11,716 nt of DNA from contig JBAXFX010000039.1 of assembly GCA_037139695.1 (NCBI GenBank), forward strand, positions 1 through 11,716, in the 5' to 3' direction. Shown here one piece after another: positions 1 through 6,758 of this stretch; the first letter of the stretch is position 1, and each line of letters opens with the position of its first letter. The notes under the pieces were generated by a model that was given only the letters and a program-made list of their open reading frames with translations, was not told the DNA's origin and did no database searches. The stretch comes from JAAXTX01 sp037139695 (GTDB lineage: Bacteria; Patescibacteriota; Minisyncoccia; Moranbacterales; UBA1568). Made by a program: the position numbers and the translations under genes.

Positions 1-26
1 AAGGGGAGGACAGGAGGGGTTGGAAT

Positions 27-107
27 ATGAAGGATGCTTATGAAGAAAGTTTAAGTATCTCCCTCATCTTGAAAAAGACCGGGAAGTACCATACAGTAGG
101 GATATGA
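27..107 (+). CDS. Possible small coupled ORF (26 aa) or tail of an upstream gene
   Basis: An ATG at 27 is preceded by AGGAGG at 12-17 with a 9-nt gap, one of the better SD sites in the window. It opens a 26-residue frame starting MKDAYEESLSISLILKK. The TGA at 105-107 overlaps the ATG of the metalloprotease (ATGA, 104-107), the usual layout for translational coupling. The frame stays open to base 3 without a stop, so this could equally be the last residues of a gene that starts left of the window. I recognise no family. If it is a real small ORF, its most likely job is to deliver ribosomes to the protease start, which has no strong SD of its own. Confidence 0.35.
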   Translation: MKDAYEESLSISLILKKTGKYHTVGI

Positions 108-1147
108 TTCCCGAACACACACGGAGAATGTCACGAATCATCTTTCTTCTGTTCCTCGGCATCGTTTCGACCGGAACGGCGTTGTTCGTCGCGCCGAATA
201 TTTTTCACTTACCCGAAGTCCGGCCGGGATGTGATACACCGATATACTGGAGCCTTGGGGACGTGGATCCACGTTTCCCCGTCGATCGAAAAACATTTCT
301 TCGGACCGCCATCGAAGCCGGGTTATTGTGGGAAAAACGGATTGGAAAGGAAGTCCTCGTCTATGATCCGAAGGCACCGTTCGTGGTGACCACCGTCTTC
401 GATGACCGGCAAAAAATGGCGTATGCCACAAACGATCTTCAAACGACGGTAAACCGGTATCAGAAGGATGCCGGAACGATGAAAAGCACGTACGACAATC
501 TGAAGGCCGTTTTCGAACGGGACCAGTCGGCCTTGAACGCGCGGATACAGGCCTATCAGAAGGCGCTGTCCGCGTATAACGACGATGTGAGTCGCGCGAA
601 TGCCTCGGGAGGCGTTTCCCAAAGCGTCTACGACTCGCTCCAAAAAAAGCGCCAAGTACTCGAGGATGAGCAATCGTCCGTCTCGACGGAATCGGCACGG
701 ATTTCCAAGGAGGCCGACACTTTGAACGCGACGGCCGGGAAACTCAATACCGCGACCGCGACCGTACGAAACGATATCACCCAGTATCGGCGAACCTACG
801 GCGATTCGAAACCATTCATCGAGGGACTCTACGAATCCCCGCTTCATTCCATCACCGTCTATGAATTCAACGGCGTCAACGATCTTCGTCTCGTCCTCGC
901 GCACGAGTTCGGCCATGCGCTCGGCATAGCGGATCACGTCTCGGACGATCCGAGCGCCATCATGTATGCCATGATGGGCGGGCAGGACCCAAATCATCCC
1001 ACACTTACGGAAGCCGACATCAATGCCTATGTGGCCGCCTGCCCCGTCAAGACGATATCACCCCGCGACGCGTTCGTCTCGTACCTCGTCACAGCGCCAC
1101 TTCCTCAAATGACACTTGGCAATCTCTTTAAGACGATTTTCCACTGA
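104..1147 (+). CDS. Matrixin-like zinc metalloprotease with coiled-coil insertion
   Basis: A 347-residue predicted extracytoplasmic zinc peptidase. A hydrophobic segment at about residues 10-30 should be a signal peptide or membrane anchor. Residues about 40-105 resemble the first half of a matrixin (M10) catalytic domain, ending in a VFDDRQ strand. Residues about 110-225 are rich in Ala, Gln, Lys, Glu and Ser and look like a coiled coil. The fold resumes at about 240 (SITVYEF) with zinc helix HEFGHALGIADH (from H267) and the Met-turn-like SAIMYAMM. The zinc motif has Asp at the third ligand position (HExxHxxGxxDH), as in snapalysin-type enzymes, rather than the usual matrixin His. Start: ATG 104 overlaps the preceding stop; ATG 128, just before the hydrophobic stretch, is an alternative. 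The substrate is unknown. The peptidase assignment is firm; the exact subfamily is not. Confidence 0.85.
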   Translation: MIPEHTRRMSRIIFLLFLGIVSTGTALFVAPNIFHLPEVRPGCDTPIYWSLGDVDPRFPVDRKTFLRTAIEAGLLWEKRIGKEVLVYDPKAPFVVTTVFDDRQKMAYATNDLQTTVNRYQKDAGTMKSTYDNLKAVFERDQSALNARIQAYQKALSAYNDDVSRANASGGVSQSVYDSLQKKRQVLEDEQSSVSTESARISKEADTLNATAGKLNTATATVRNDITQYRRTYGDSKPFIEGLYESPLHSITVYEFNGVNDLRLVLAHEFGHALGIADHVSDDPSAIMYAMMGGQDPNHPTLTEADINAYVAACPVKTISPRDAFVSYLVTAPLPQMTLGNLFKTIFH

Positions 1148-1217
1148 TTCGCCACGATACTTGTCCCCAAGTCGGATGAGGAGTACAGTGGAATGCGTCA
1201 CCTTTTGTGGTTACCGT

Positions 1218-2747
1218 ATGAATTCCGACAAGAAACTTCCTGTCGCACTCATCATCCTCGACGGCTGGGGGTACCGAAAAGAAACGAAGGATAACGCGAT
1301 CGCCACCGCCGATACGCCGTTTTTCGATTCGCTTCTCGCCGAGTTCCCGCATACCCTGCTTCAGGCAAGCGAGGAAAGCGTCGGATTGCCGGACGGACAG
1401 ATGGGAAACAGCGAGGTCGGTCACATCACCATCGGCGCCGGCGCGATTATGGACACGGACCTCGTCCGCATCTCGAAGGCGGCGACCGGAAATGAGTTCC
1501 TCCGCAATGTCGCGTTCGGGACCCTGTTCTCGCATGTCCTGAAACACGATTCCGTCCTTCATATAAAAGGACTCCTTTCCGACGGCGGTATCCACAGCCA
1601 CACGGATCACCTCTCCGCCCTTCTCGAAGCCGCAAAGGCGGCCGGACTCACCAAGATCGCCATTCACGCCTTCACGGACGGACGGGACACGGCCCCGCAA
1701 AGCGCTGCCTCGTACCTCCGCGATCTCGAGGAAGTCATCGACGACCTTGGCATCGGTTTCATCGCCACCGCATCGGGTCGATTCTACGCCATGGACCGCG
1801 ACAAGAACTGGGACCGCATCGAAAAGGCCGAGCGGGCCATCTTCCACGGCGACGCCGGCCGGACCGTCCGGGACCGGAAGCCGTCCGAGATCCTCTCGGA
1901 GCTCTATGCCGAGGGTGTCCTCGACGAACATCTCGAGCCGGTCGTCTTTCTCGATGAGCGCGGTGAGGCGTATTCGATCCGCAAAAACGATGGCGTCCTC
2001 TTTTTCAACTTCCGCTCGGATCGATCACGTCAGCTTTCCGCACGCATCGTAGAGCATGCCAAGGAAAAAAATCTCTGTTTTGTCACCCTCACACAATACG
2101 ACGAGACCCTTCCGGCAATCGTCGCCTTCCCGCCGCAACTCCCCGAAACGACACTCGGGCACGAGGTCGCGAACGCCGGCCTTCGCCAGACACATGTCGC
2201 CGAGACCGAAAAATACGCCCATTCGACCTATTTCTTGAACGGCGGACGGGAACTGCCCGAAGACGGCGAGGAAGATATCCTCGTCGAAAGTCGCAAGGAC
2301 ATCCGCACGCACGACGAGGCGCCAAAGATGCGCGCGCACGAGATTGCCGACCGCGCGATCGATGCGCTCGAGCGTGGAACAGACTTCCTCTTCATCAACT
2401 TCGCGAATGCCGACATGGTCGGGCACACCGGGAACGTCCCGAAGATCATCGAGGCGATCGAATGTCTCGACTCGGAACTTCGACGGGTCATCGGGAAAAT
2501 CTCGGCGGTCGGTGGCATCGCCATCATCACGGCGGATCATGGGAATGCCGAACTCAATGTCGATCCGGATACCGGAGAAACGCATACCGCGCACACGACG
2601 AACCCAGTCCCCTTCATCGTGACCGCACCGGGGACGGTCCGGGCGGGAGGTTTGGCCGACATCGCCCCGACCGTCCTTTCCATTCTCGGACTCCCCGTCC
2701 CAAGTGCCATGACTGGCATAAACCTCTTTTCAAAAAATCGAAAATAG
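1218..2747 (+). CDS. gpmI: 2,3-bisphosphoglycerate-independent phosphoglycerate mutase
   Basis: A cytoplasmic glycolytic enzyme that interconverts 3- and 2-phosphoglycerate using two Mn(2+) ions and a phosphoserine intermediate. At 509 residues it has the usual family length. The alkaline-phosphatase-like fold motifs are all present: LIILDGWGYR at the N-terminus (metal Asp), MGNSEVGH with catalytic Ser65, SDGGIHSHTDH, HAFTDGRDT, SGRFYAMDRDKNWDR, FNFRSDRSRQ, EKYAHSTYFLNGG, NFANADMVGHTG and ITADHGNAE. The chosen start, ATG 1218, has no clear SD. A GTG at 1188 lies 4 nt after GAGGAG (1178-1183) and would add ten residues (VECVTFCGYR) that do not belong to the family core, so initiation there is possible. 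It lies 70 nt after the protease and probably belongs to the same + strand run. The sequence looks fully intact. Confidence 0.97.
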   Translation: MNSDKKLPVALIILDGWGYRKETKDNAIATADTPFFDSLLAEFPHTLLQASEESVGLPDGQMGNSEVGHITIGAGAIMDTDLVRISKAATGNEFLRNVAFGTLFSHVLKHDSVLHIKGLLSDGGIHSHTDHLSALLEAAKAAGLTKIAIHAFTDGRDTAPQSAASYLRDLEEVIDDLGIGFIATASGRFYAMDRDKNWDRIEKAERAIFHGDAGRTVRDRKPSEILSELYAEGVLDEHLEPVVFLDERGEAYSIRKNDGVLFFNFRSDRSRQLSARIVEHAKEKNLCFVTLTQYDETLPAIVAFPPQLPETTLGHEVANAGLRQTHVAETEKYAHSTYFLNGGRELPEDGEEDILVESRKDIRTHDEAPKMRAHEIADRAIDALERGTDFLFINFANADMVGHTGNVPKIIEAIECLDSELRRVIGKISAVGGIAIITADHGNAELNVDPDTGETHTAHTTNPVPFIVTAPGTVRAGGLADIAPTVLSILGLPVPSAMTGINLFSKNRK

Positions 2748-2772
2748 GCTTCGATAAGCCTCTTTGAAAACA
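2746..2772 (+). terminator. Weak intrinsic terminator after gpmI
   Basis: AGGCTT (2746-2751), loop CGAT and AAGCCT (2756-2761) form a perfect 6-bp stem. It begins inside the TAG stop codon of gpmI and is followed by CTTTG, with TTTTT about 10 nt later. The stem is short and the T tract imperfect, so it may attenuate rather than stop transcription into the sigma gene. Confidence 0.4.
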
Positions 2773-2847
2773 TTTTTCCAAGAACATCGTATGAACGCCA
2801 TACAGGGCACAAAACGGGGTGCTCGTTCCGAAAAACACGGCACACGC

Positions 2848-3423
2848 ATGACCGAACCCGGATACCAGGAAAAAACCGACGCCGAAATCATCGAGCTCGC
2901 GAAAGGGAACGCGGATTTCTTCGGGGTACTTATGGAACGCTATGAAACACCGCTTTTGCGGTATATCCACAGAATATCGTCGTTCGACCGGGACGATGCC
3001 GAAGATATCCTACAAGAGTCGTTCATCAAAGCCTATCGCAATCTCAACGACTTCGACCACGATTCCAAGTTCTCAAGCTGGATGTACCGGATCGTCCGGA
3101 ATCAGACGATCGATGTCGCGAGGAAGCGGAAAATCCGCGTTACCGTCTCGATAGACGAACATGACCTTTCGCATATACTCCGCGCGACCACGGATATCGA
3201 GGACGAGACCGCACGAAAATACGACCTGACTCGGATAAATGCCGCTGTCCGGTCTCTTCCCGAAACCTATCGTGAAGCGCTCATCCTCCGCTTTCTCGAA
3301 GAAAAATCCTACGAGGAAATCATGGACATCCTTCACCTCCCGAAAGGAACCGTCGCGACACTCATAAGCCGGGGTAAGAAAATCCTCCACGAAAACCTGA
3401 GCAAAGAAGGTATTGAACGATAA
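2848..3423 (+). CDS. ECF-type sigma-70 family RNA polymerase sigma factor
   Basis: A 191-residue two-domain sigma factor that would direct RNA polymerase to a dedicated promoter set. Region 2 is at residues about 24-93; its core includes DDAEDILQESFIKAYRNL followed by FSSWMYRIVRNQTIDVARK (promoter melting and -10 recognition). Region 4 is at about 128-184: LPETYREALILRFLEEKSY, then the helix-turn-helix IMDILHLPKGTVATLISRG that reads the -35. There is no region 1.1 or 3, as expected for group 4 (ECF) sigmas. I chose ATG 2848 because the upstream extension to 2764 is low-complexity and basic and lies in the gpmI trailer. The stop TAA (3421-3423) overlaps the next start as TAATG. ECF sigmas are usually held inactive by a co-encoded anti-sigma factor, and the next gene is the candidate. 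Confidence 0.93.
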   Translation: MTEPGYQEKTDAEIIELAKGNADFFGVLMERYETPLLRYIHRISSFDRDDAEDILQESFIKAYRNLNDFDHDSKFSSWMYRIVRNQTIDVARKRKIRVTVSIDEHDLSHILRATTDIEDETARKYDLTRINAAVRSLPETYREALILRFLEEKSYEEIMDILHLPKGTVATLISRGKKILHENLSKEGIER

Positions 3424-4235
3424 TGATTATGAACGAGCAGAAACAAGATTCGATTGCCGGGAAGATACTTGGAAAAATCAAGCAAGAGGACATCCATCCG
3501 GAAGCCTCTTGGAAGTTCGTCTTGAGACGAGCGCTCCTGTGGACCGGCATCGGGCTGGCCGGTGCCTTCGCCGCGATTTCCCTTTCCCTCGTTATTTTCT
3601 CGCTCCTCTCCATCGATCAGGGCATCCTTGGCTTCGCGCCGAAGCGGCTCTTCTCACCGACTGTCTTCCAGGCGCTTCCGTTCCTCTGGATCGGCTCTCT
3701 CCTCGCATTCGTAGCACTCGCCGTCTTCGAATACCGCGAGACCGGGCACGGGTACCGGCACCGGCCACTCTTCGTGGTCCTGACGACGTTTCTCATCGTC
3801 TTCGCGATCGGCGCCCTGCTCCATCTGCTCCGGATCGGCGAACGTTCCGACATCGCTCTCCGACATGCCATTCCCCAGTATGATCAAGCCGTCCGTCCGC
3901 GAGATACTTTTTGGAGGCATCCCGAGGCCGGTTTTGCCACGGGAACCGTCGCAAATATCAGTGCTGCCGGTTTCCTTCTCCGGACTCCGGATGGAGACGG
4001 CCTGGACATCCGTATCGGCGACCACACGATTATCCGACTCCCCCTTAAGATCGAAGAAGGTCGGGCTGTCCGGGTCATCGGCGACCAGGATGCGAACGGC
4101 AAGATCGATGCCGAGGAAATTCTTCCGGCACTCCCTTCCCAACTCCGCGGAGGGGGAAGTGAACAGGGCTTCAATGACGATCAACCACCGTTCCCACCAC
4201 ATGCCATCGACCCGGCGACGGGGCTCAGCCAATAA
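3423..4235 (+). CDS. 3-TM membrane protein coupled to ECF sigma; anti-sigma candidate
   Basis: A 270-residue protein with no family name I can give with certainty. A cytoplasmic-looking charged N-terminus (about 1-36) is followed by hydrophobic segments at about 37-62, 84-104 and 116-136. A soluble C-terminal domain at about 165-235 has strands ATGTVANISAAGFLLRTPDG and a VRVIGDQDANGKIDAEEI ending. This pattern resembles the small OB-like domains of the DUF5666 type. A Pro-rich acidic tail follows. DQDANGKIDAEE matches the EF-hand loop pattern, but probably because OB-like domains of this type often end in a similar G-x-x-D-x-x-G-x-I-x-A sequence. The 1-nt TAATG overlap with the sigma gene, with AAGAAGG (3404-3410) upstream, argues for coupled translation and hence an interaction. 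The anti-sigma role is inferred from position and topology; no classical zinc anti-sigma motif is visible. Confidence 0.7.
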   Translation: MIMNEQKQDSIAGKILGKIKQEDIHPEASWKFVLRRALLWTGIGLAGAFAAISLSLVIFSLLSIDQGILGFAPKRLFSPTVFQALPFLWIGSLLAFVALAVFEYRETGHGYRHRPLFVVLTTFLIVFAIGALLHLLRIGERSDIALRHAIPQYDQAVRPRDTFWRHPEAGFATGTVANISAAGFLLRTPDGDGLDIRIGDHTIIRLPLKIEEGRAVRVIGDQDANGKIDAEEILPALPSQLRGGGSEQGFNDDQPPFPPHAIDPATGLSQ

Positions 4236-4252
4236 CCTGCCACAAGGCAATT

Positions 4253-4292
4253 GTCATTCCTGCGAAGCTTGTCCCCGACTTGATCGGGAATC
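4253..4292. repeat. Short interspersed repeat with hairpin, between convergent genes
   Basis: The stretch beginning GTCATTCCTGCGAAG contains CCCGA-CTTGA-TCGGG (4274-4288), a 5-bp stem. It shares the 11-mer CTTGTCCCCGA (4268-4278) with the larger palindromic repeat at 8251-8261. GTCATTCCTGCGAA-type intergenic elements are common in many bacterial genomes. It lies between the ends of two convergent genes and has no T tract, so it is not a clear terminator, although its hairpin could protect 3' ends. Confidence 0.45.
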
Positions 4293-4350
4293 TTAACGGA
4301 ATGAATATACAACAGATGTATTTGATTCGGTATAAGCAGGGGCGTCGAAC

Positions 4351-5271
4351 CTAAAACCGGACAACGTATTGCACGAAAAGTCCGGCAATGACACTTGCCC
4401 CAAAAAGTATCCCGATAATCCGGAATGTTTCCGATTTTTCCGTCTCCTCCTTGAGGAGGATCAGAATACCAAGACCACCATTGGCGGAAAGTCCCGCGAT
4501 CGTGGAACCGAAGGTGAGGACGCCCTTCAGATAGAGTTCGGTAATGCCGACCGAGACGGCACAGTTCGGAATGAGCCCAAACAGCGCTACTAAGAACGGC
4601 TGAAAGAATCCGCCATTCAAGAACAGATTCGCCAAGGTCGCATCACCCAGTCTGGCAAACGTGAAATTGATAGCGAACGTCACCAGAAAAATGAAACTGA
4701 AGATCTTCAAGGCATGCTTCAACGGATGAAGAAGCATCCGCTTCGCATCGAAACCCTGCTCCGGATTCTCGACGTGATGCCCGCAACAGGCGTCCTCGGA
4801 TAGGACGTCGCCGTGTACGTGCTTCGGATTGTCCTTGCCACGGTTATAGGCCGCGATATGGGCGAGTCTCCGTTTCCGCTCCTTCCGATACGCGAAATCA
4901 AGCAGGTACCCAAAGACAAGCGCGATCACAAGCTTTGTTACGATGAGTGGCACGATAAGCCATGCCTTATCCGGCCGGGACAAGATAACGGGAATTGCTT
5001 CGTCCGACGTGGCCAGATACACGGCCATCAAGGTGCCGATAGTCAGCAACCGCTGGGTGTACAAGGCCGTCGCGAACACGGAAAAACCGCACTGTGGCAA
5101 GATACCGGACAGCGCGCCGAAAAGCGGTCCGGCCGAGCCGGCCTTCTCGATTTTTTCCAAGATCTTCCGGGAGTACGAGGATTCGAAATACTCGATCCCA
5201 ACGTAAACGAGAAGGAGGAACGGGATTGCCTTCGCACTGTCGACCAACGCATCGAGGAATATGGCGTACAT
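4351..5271 (-). CDS. Putative multi-TM heavy-metal exporter (ArsP_2 / DUF2899-like)
   Basis: A 306-residue inner-membrane permease with about eight hydrophobic segments in two similar halves. Each half carries a family-type core: GILPQCGFS (residues 57-64) with ATSDEAIP (87-94) in the first, and LIPNCAVS (233-240) with AGLSANGGLG (259-268) in the second. Between the halves is a hydrophilic loop (about 127-178) holding H138, H151, H153, C162, C163, H165 and H166, a plausible metal-sensing or delivery site. These features match the family described as putative 10-TM heavy-metal exporters, sometimes annotated as a putative manganese transporter; the substrate is not proven. The start lies 9 nt after the stop of the Fur-family gene on the same strand, so the two should form a regulator-transporter operon controlled by metal. 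Confidence 0.82.
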   Translation of the reverse strand: MYAIFLDALVDSAKAIPFLLLVYVGIEYFESSYSRKILEKIEKAGSAGPLFGALSGILPQCGFSVFATALYTQRLLTIGTLMAVYLATSDEAIPVILSRPDKAWLIVPLIVTKLVIALVFGYLLDFAYRKERKRRLAHIAAYNRGKDNPKHVHGDVLSEDACCGHHVENPEQGFDAKRMLLHPLKHALKIFSFIFLVTFAINFTFARLGDATLANLFLNGGFFQPFLVALFGLIPNCAVSVGITELYLKGVLTFGSTIAGLSANGGLGILILLKEETEKSETFRIIGILFGASVIAGLFVQYVVRF

Positions 5272-5280
5272 ATTTCGTCA

Positions 5281-5697
5281 CTATGAACATTTATCACAAT
5301 ACCCGTAGAAAGCAAGCGAGTGATCGAGCACCCGGAAGCGTTCATCCTCGAGCAACCGTTTTTCCTCGCCATAAAGGTGCTCGTCAAAGGGTATCGACTT
5401 CACCGCGTCGCAACCGAGACAGACCAGGTGATGTCGATGGCCATGCGAAAGCTCGAAGGATCGTCCCCGTCCGGCGAGTCTCACCTCGCGGATGACACCC
5501 GTCTCGGTCAGGAAGCGAAGTTCGCGGTAGATCGTGGTACGATCCGCGGCAATTCGACGCTTCGCAAGCGCTTCCATGATAAAAGTCGCGGTGATCGGCG
5601 TATCGGCCGTACGAAAAATATCCAGCACCGCTTTCCGGATTCTGGTCATCCTCCCATTTCGTTTCCTGATAATCCCCTCAATTTCAGTCGCTTCCAT
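5281..5697 (-). CDS. Fur-family metal-responsive transcriptional regulator
   Basis: About 138 residues from ATG 5697, or 147 from ATG 5724; neither has a good SD. The N-terminal winged helix includes RMTRIRKAVLDIF and the recognition helix TTIYRELRFLTETGVI. The C-terminal dimerisation and metal domain has the Fur signature HGHRHHLVCLGC and DHSLAFYGYCDKC. These two CxxC pairs form the structural zinc site, and the His cluster contributes to the regulatory metal site. The protein represses transcription when loaded with metal. Whether it is Fur-, Zur- or Mur-like cannot be read from sequence, but the permease directly downstream (9-nt gap) suggests it senses the metal that protein exports. A perfect palindrome TGATATATCA (5705-5714) lies between the two possible starts and could be an operator. 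Confidence 0.92.
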   Translation of the reverse strand: MEATEIEGIIRKRNGRMTRIRKAVLDIFRTADTPITATFIMEALAKRRIAADRTTIYRELRFLTETGVIREVRLAGRGRSFELSHGHRHHLVCLGCDAVKSIPFDEHLYGEEKRLLEDERFRVLDHSLAFYGYCDKCS

Positions 5698-5769
5698 TCC
5701 CGCATGATATATCACTCCGATCATTATTGCAACACTGTAGCGTTATTATTGGCATACTGTTTGATAGAA

Positions 5770-5808
5770 AACCCCGCCCTGTACCATACGGTACGAGGCG
5801 GGGATTTT
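5770..5808 (-). terminator. Bidirectional intrinsic terminator downstream of HU gene
   Basis: CCCCGCC (5772-5778) pairs with GGCGGGG (5797-5803), and an inner GTACC-ATAC-GGTAC hairpin (5781-5794) extends the stem across a small bulge. On the - strand it is followed by TTTTC, 24 nt or more past the HU stop; on the + strand by ATTTT. It ends the HU transcript and shields the Fur operon. Confidence 0.85.
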
Positions 5809-5831
5809 ACGACTATCAGAAACAGAGTCGC

Positions 5832-6113
5832 CTAGAGGACGGCGTCCTTGGCGGCCTTGGCGAGGCGGAACTTGACCACGGTCTTGGCCGCGATCTTGAT
5901 TTTGGCTCCGGTCGCCGGGTTCACGCCCATGCGTGCCTTGCGCTTGGCCTTCACCATCTTTCCGAATCCCGGGACCACGAACTCCCCGTTCTTCTTGACC
6001 TCCTTGTACGCGAGTGCCGCGAGCGCATCGAGCGCGCCACCGACATCCTTCTTCGTCAGACCCGTCTTCTCCGAGAGCGTCGTCAACAGCTGTGACTTGG
6101 TCATTTTTGCCAT
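5832..6113 (-). CDS. HU-family histone-like DNA-binding protein
   Basis: A 93-residue protein that is close to the standard HU length. HU dimers bend and compact DNA in the nucleoid. The N-terminal helices (MTKSQLLTTLSEKTGLTKK, then VGGALDALAALAYKEVKKN) are followed by FVVPGFGKMVKAKRKARMG. The DNA-gripping arm carries the family signature VNPATGAKIKI with the Pro that intercalates in the minor groove, and the end is KFRLAKAAKDAV. No SD precedes ATG 6113; ATG 6104 (MTKSQ) is an alternative start. It has its own terminator and appears monocistronic. The leader contains inverted repeats, listed separately. There is no nearby partner subunit gene. Confidence 0.95.
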   Translation of the reverse strand: MAKMTKSQLLTTLSEKTGLTKKDVGGALDALAALAYKEVKKNGEFVVPGFGKMVKAKRKARMGVNPATGAKIKIAAKTVVKFRLAKAAKDAVL

Positions 6114-6118
6114 ACTAT

Positions 6119-6161
6119 TGTGTTCGTACTCGTCCGCTTATAGCGAACACATACGAATGTG
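6119..6161 (-). promoter_or_regulatory. Inverted repeats in the HU leader
   Basis: TGTGTTCG (6119-6126) and CGAACACA (6144-6151) are perfect 8-bp arms with a 17-nt loop, 6-38 nt upstream of the HU start. A second inverted pair, CACAT-ACGA-ATGTG (6148-6161), overlaps the second arm. They could be protein-binding half-sites or an mRNA hairpin near the initiation region. I cannot pick a convincing promoter here; TATAAG (6142-6137 on the - strand) is a possible -10. Confidence 0.45.
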
Positions 6162-6319
6162 ATATTAGCATTTATTATTTCGTGCGGGTCCGTAATGACT
6201 CCTGTCTCGCATCGACCTGCAAACATGGGGTCCGGCTCCATCACTACCGATAAATAATATGATATTTACTGGTCTTTTGCAAATACGCCAAAAAACATAC
6301 AGGGGGCATGTACGCTGAG
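6162..6319. other. Intergenic region between HU and the small membrane gene
   Basis: This AT-rich spacer holds GGGGTCCGGCTCC (about 6225-6237), a GC-rich imperfect inverted motif of the kind seen in REP-like elements. GTACGC (6310-6315) and GCGTAC (6326-6331) form an inverted repeat around the stop of the next gene. On the - strand this is followed about 15 nt later by TTTTTT, so it may be a poor terminator. I see no gene. Confidence 0.3.
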
Positions 6320-6745
6320 TTACACGCGTACCTTACTTTTGGCAGCAAAAAATACGAATATGGGAAGCACGGCCATCTGCAACACCGGCGTCAGACCGAC
6401 ACCGAGAATCGGGAGAATGGGCATAAAGGAGCCATATGCCCACATGCCGGTCGAAAGGGCGTACCGTTCGATACCGACCGCGATGAGGAAACCGAGCGAG
6501 GCAGTCAGAACGATCCGCTTCCATTCATCCCCTTTCCGGAAAATCCGATCGAAGAGGAAAAATTCCGGGGACAAGATGAGGAGCGTAAGCATCACGTCCG
6601 TGAATGCCACCACGACGTGTATGAAAATGAAATCGACCGCTCCGGAAAAATGCGGCGCGAACAGGAACGCCTGCGACATTTCCCACGCGAGATTAAGAAC
6701 ATAACTCAGGACAGCTATCGGTACTATTTTCCGCACGATGAACAT
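6320..6745 (-). CDS. Small 4-TM membrane protein of unknown function
   Basis: A 141-residue, very hydrophobic protein with predicted membrane segments at about 7-26, 38-60, 77-93 and 113-134. Conserved-looking polar motifs lie at membrane edges: NLAWEMSQ (residues 18-25), IERYALSTGMWAYG (92-105) and VGLTPVLQM (116-124). I do not recognise a named family and assign no function. The start lies 13 nt after the stop of the MarR-family gene on the same strand with no SD, so it should be translated from the shared mRNA. The pairing suggests that MarR represses itself and this protein, as many MarR operons do with transporters or stress proteins. Four TM segments alone do not make a known drug pump. 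Confidence 0.75.
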   Translation of the reverse strand: MFIVRKIVPIAVLSYVLNLAWEMSQAFLFAPHFSGAVDFIFIHVVVAFTDVMLTLLILSPEFFLFDRIFRKGDEWKRIVLTASLGFLIAVGIERYALSTGMWAYGSFMPILPILGVGLTPVLQMAVLPIFVFFAAKSKVRV

Positions 6746-6758
6746 ATCGGATATTCGT

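Noticed and set aside
4083..4118. EF-hand calcium site (DQDANGKIDAEE) in the membrane protein next to the sigma factor
   Set aside because: The pattern fits an EF-hand loop, but it sits where OB-like DUF5666-type domains often end in a similar sequence, and no flanking EF-hand helices or second copy are seen.
6114..6319. tRNA or other structured RNA gene in the HU upstream gap
   Set aside because: Inverted repeats are present, but I see no cloverleaf with T-loop and acceptor consensus and no terminator on a suitable side.
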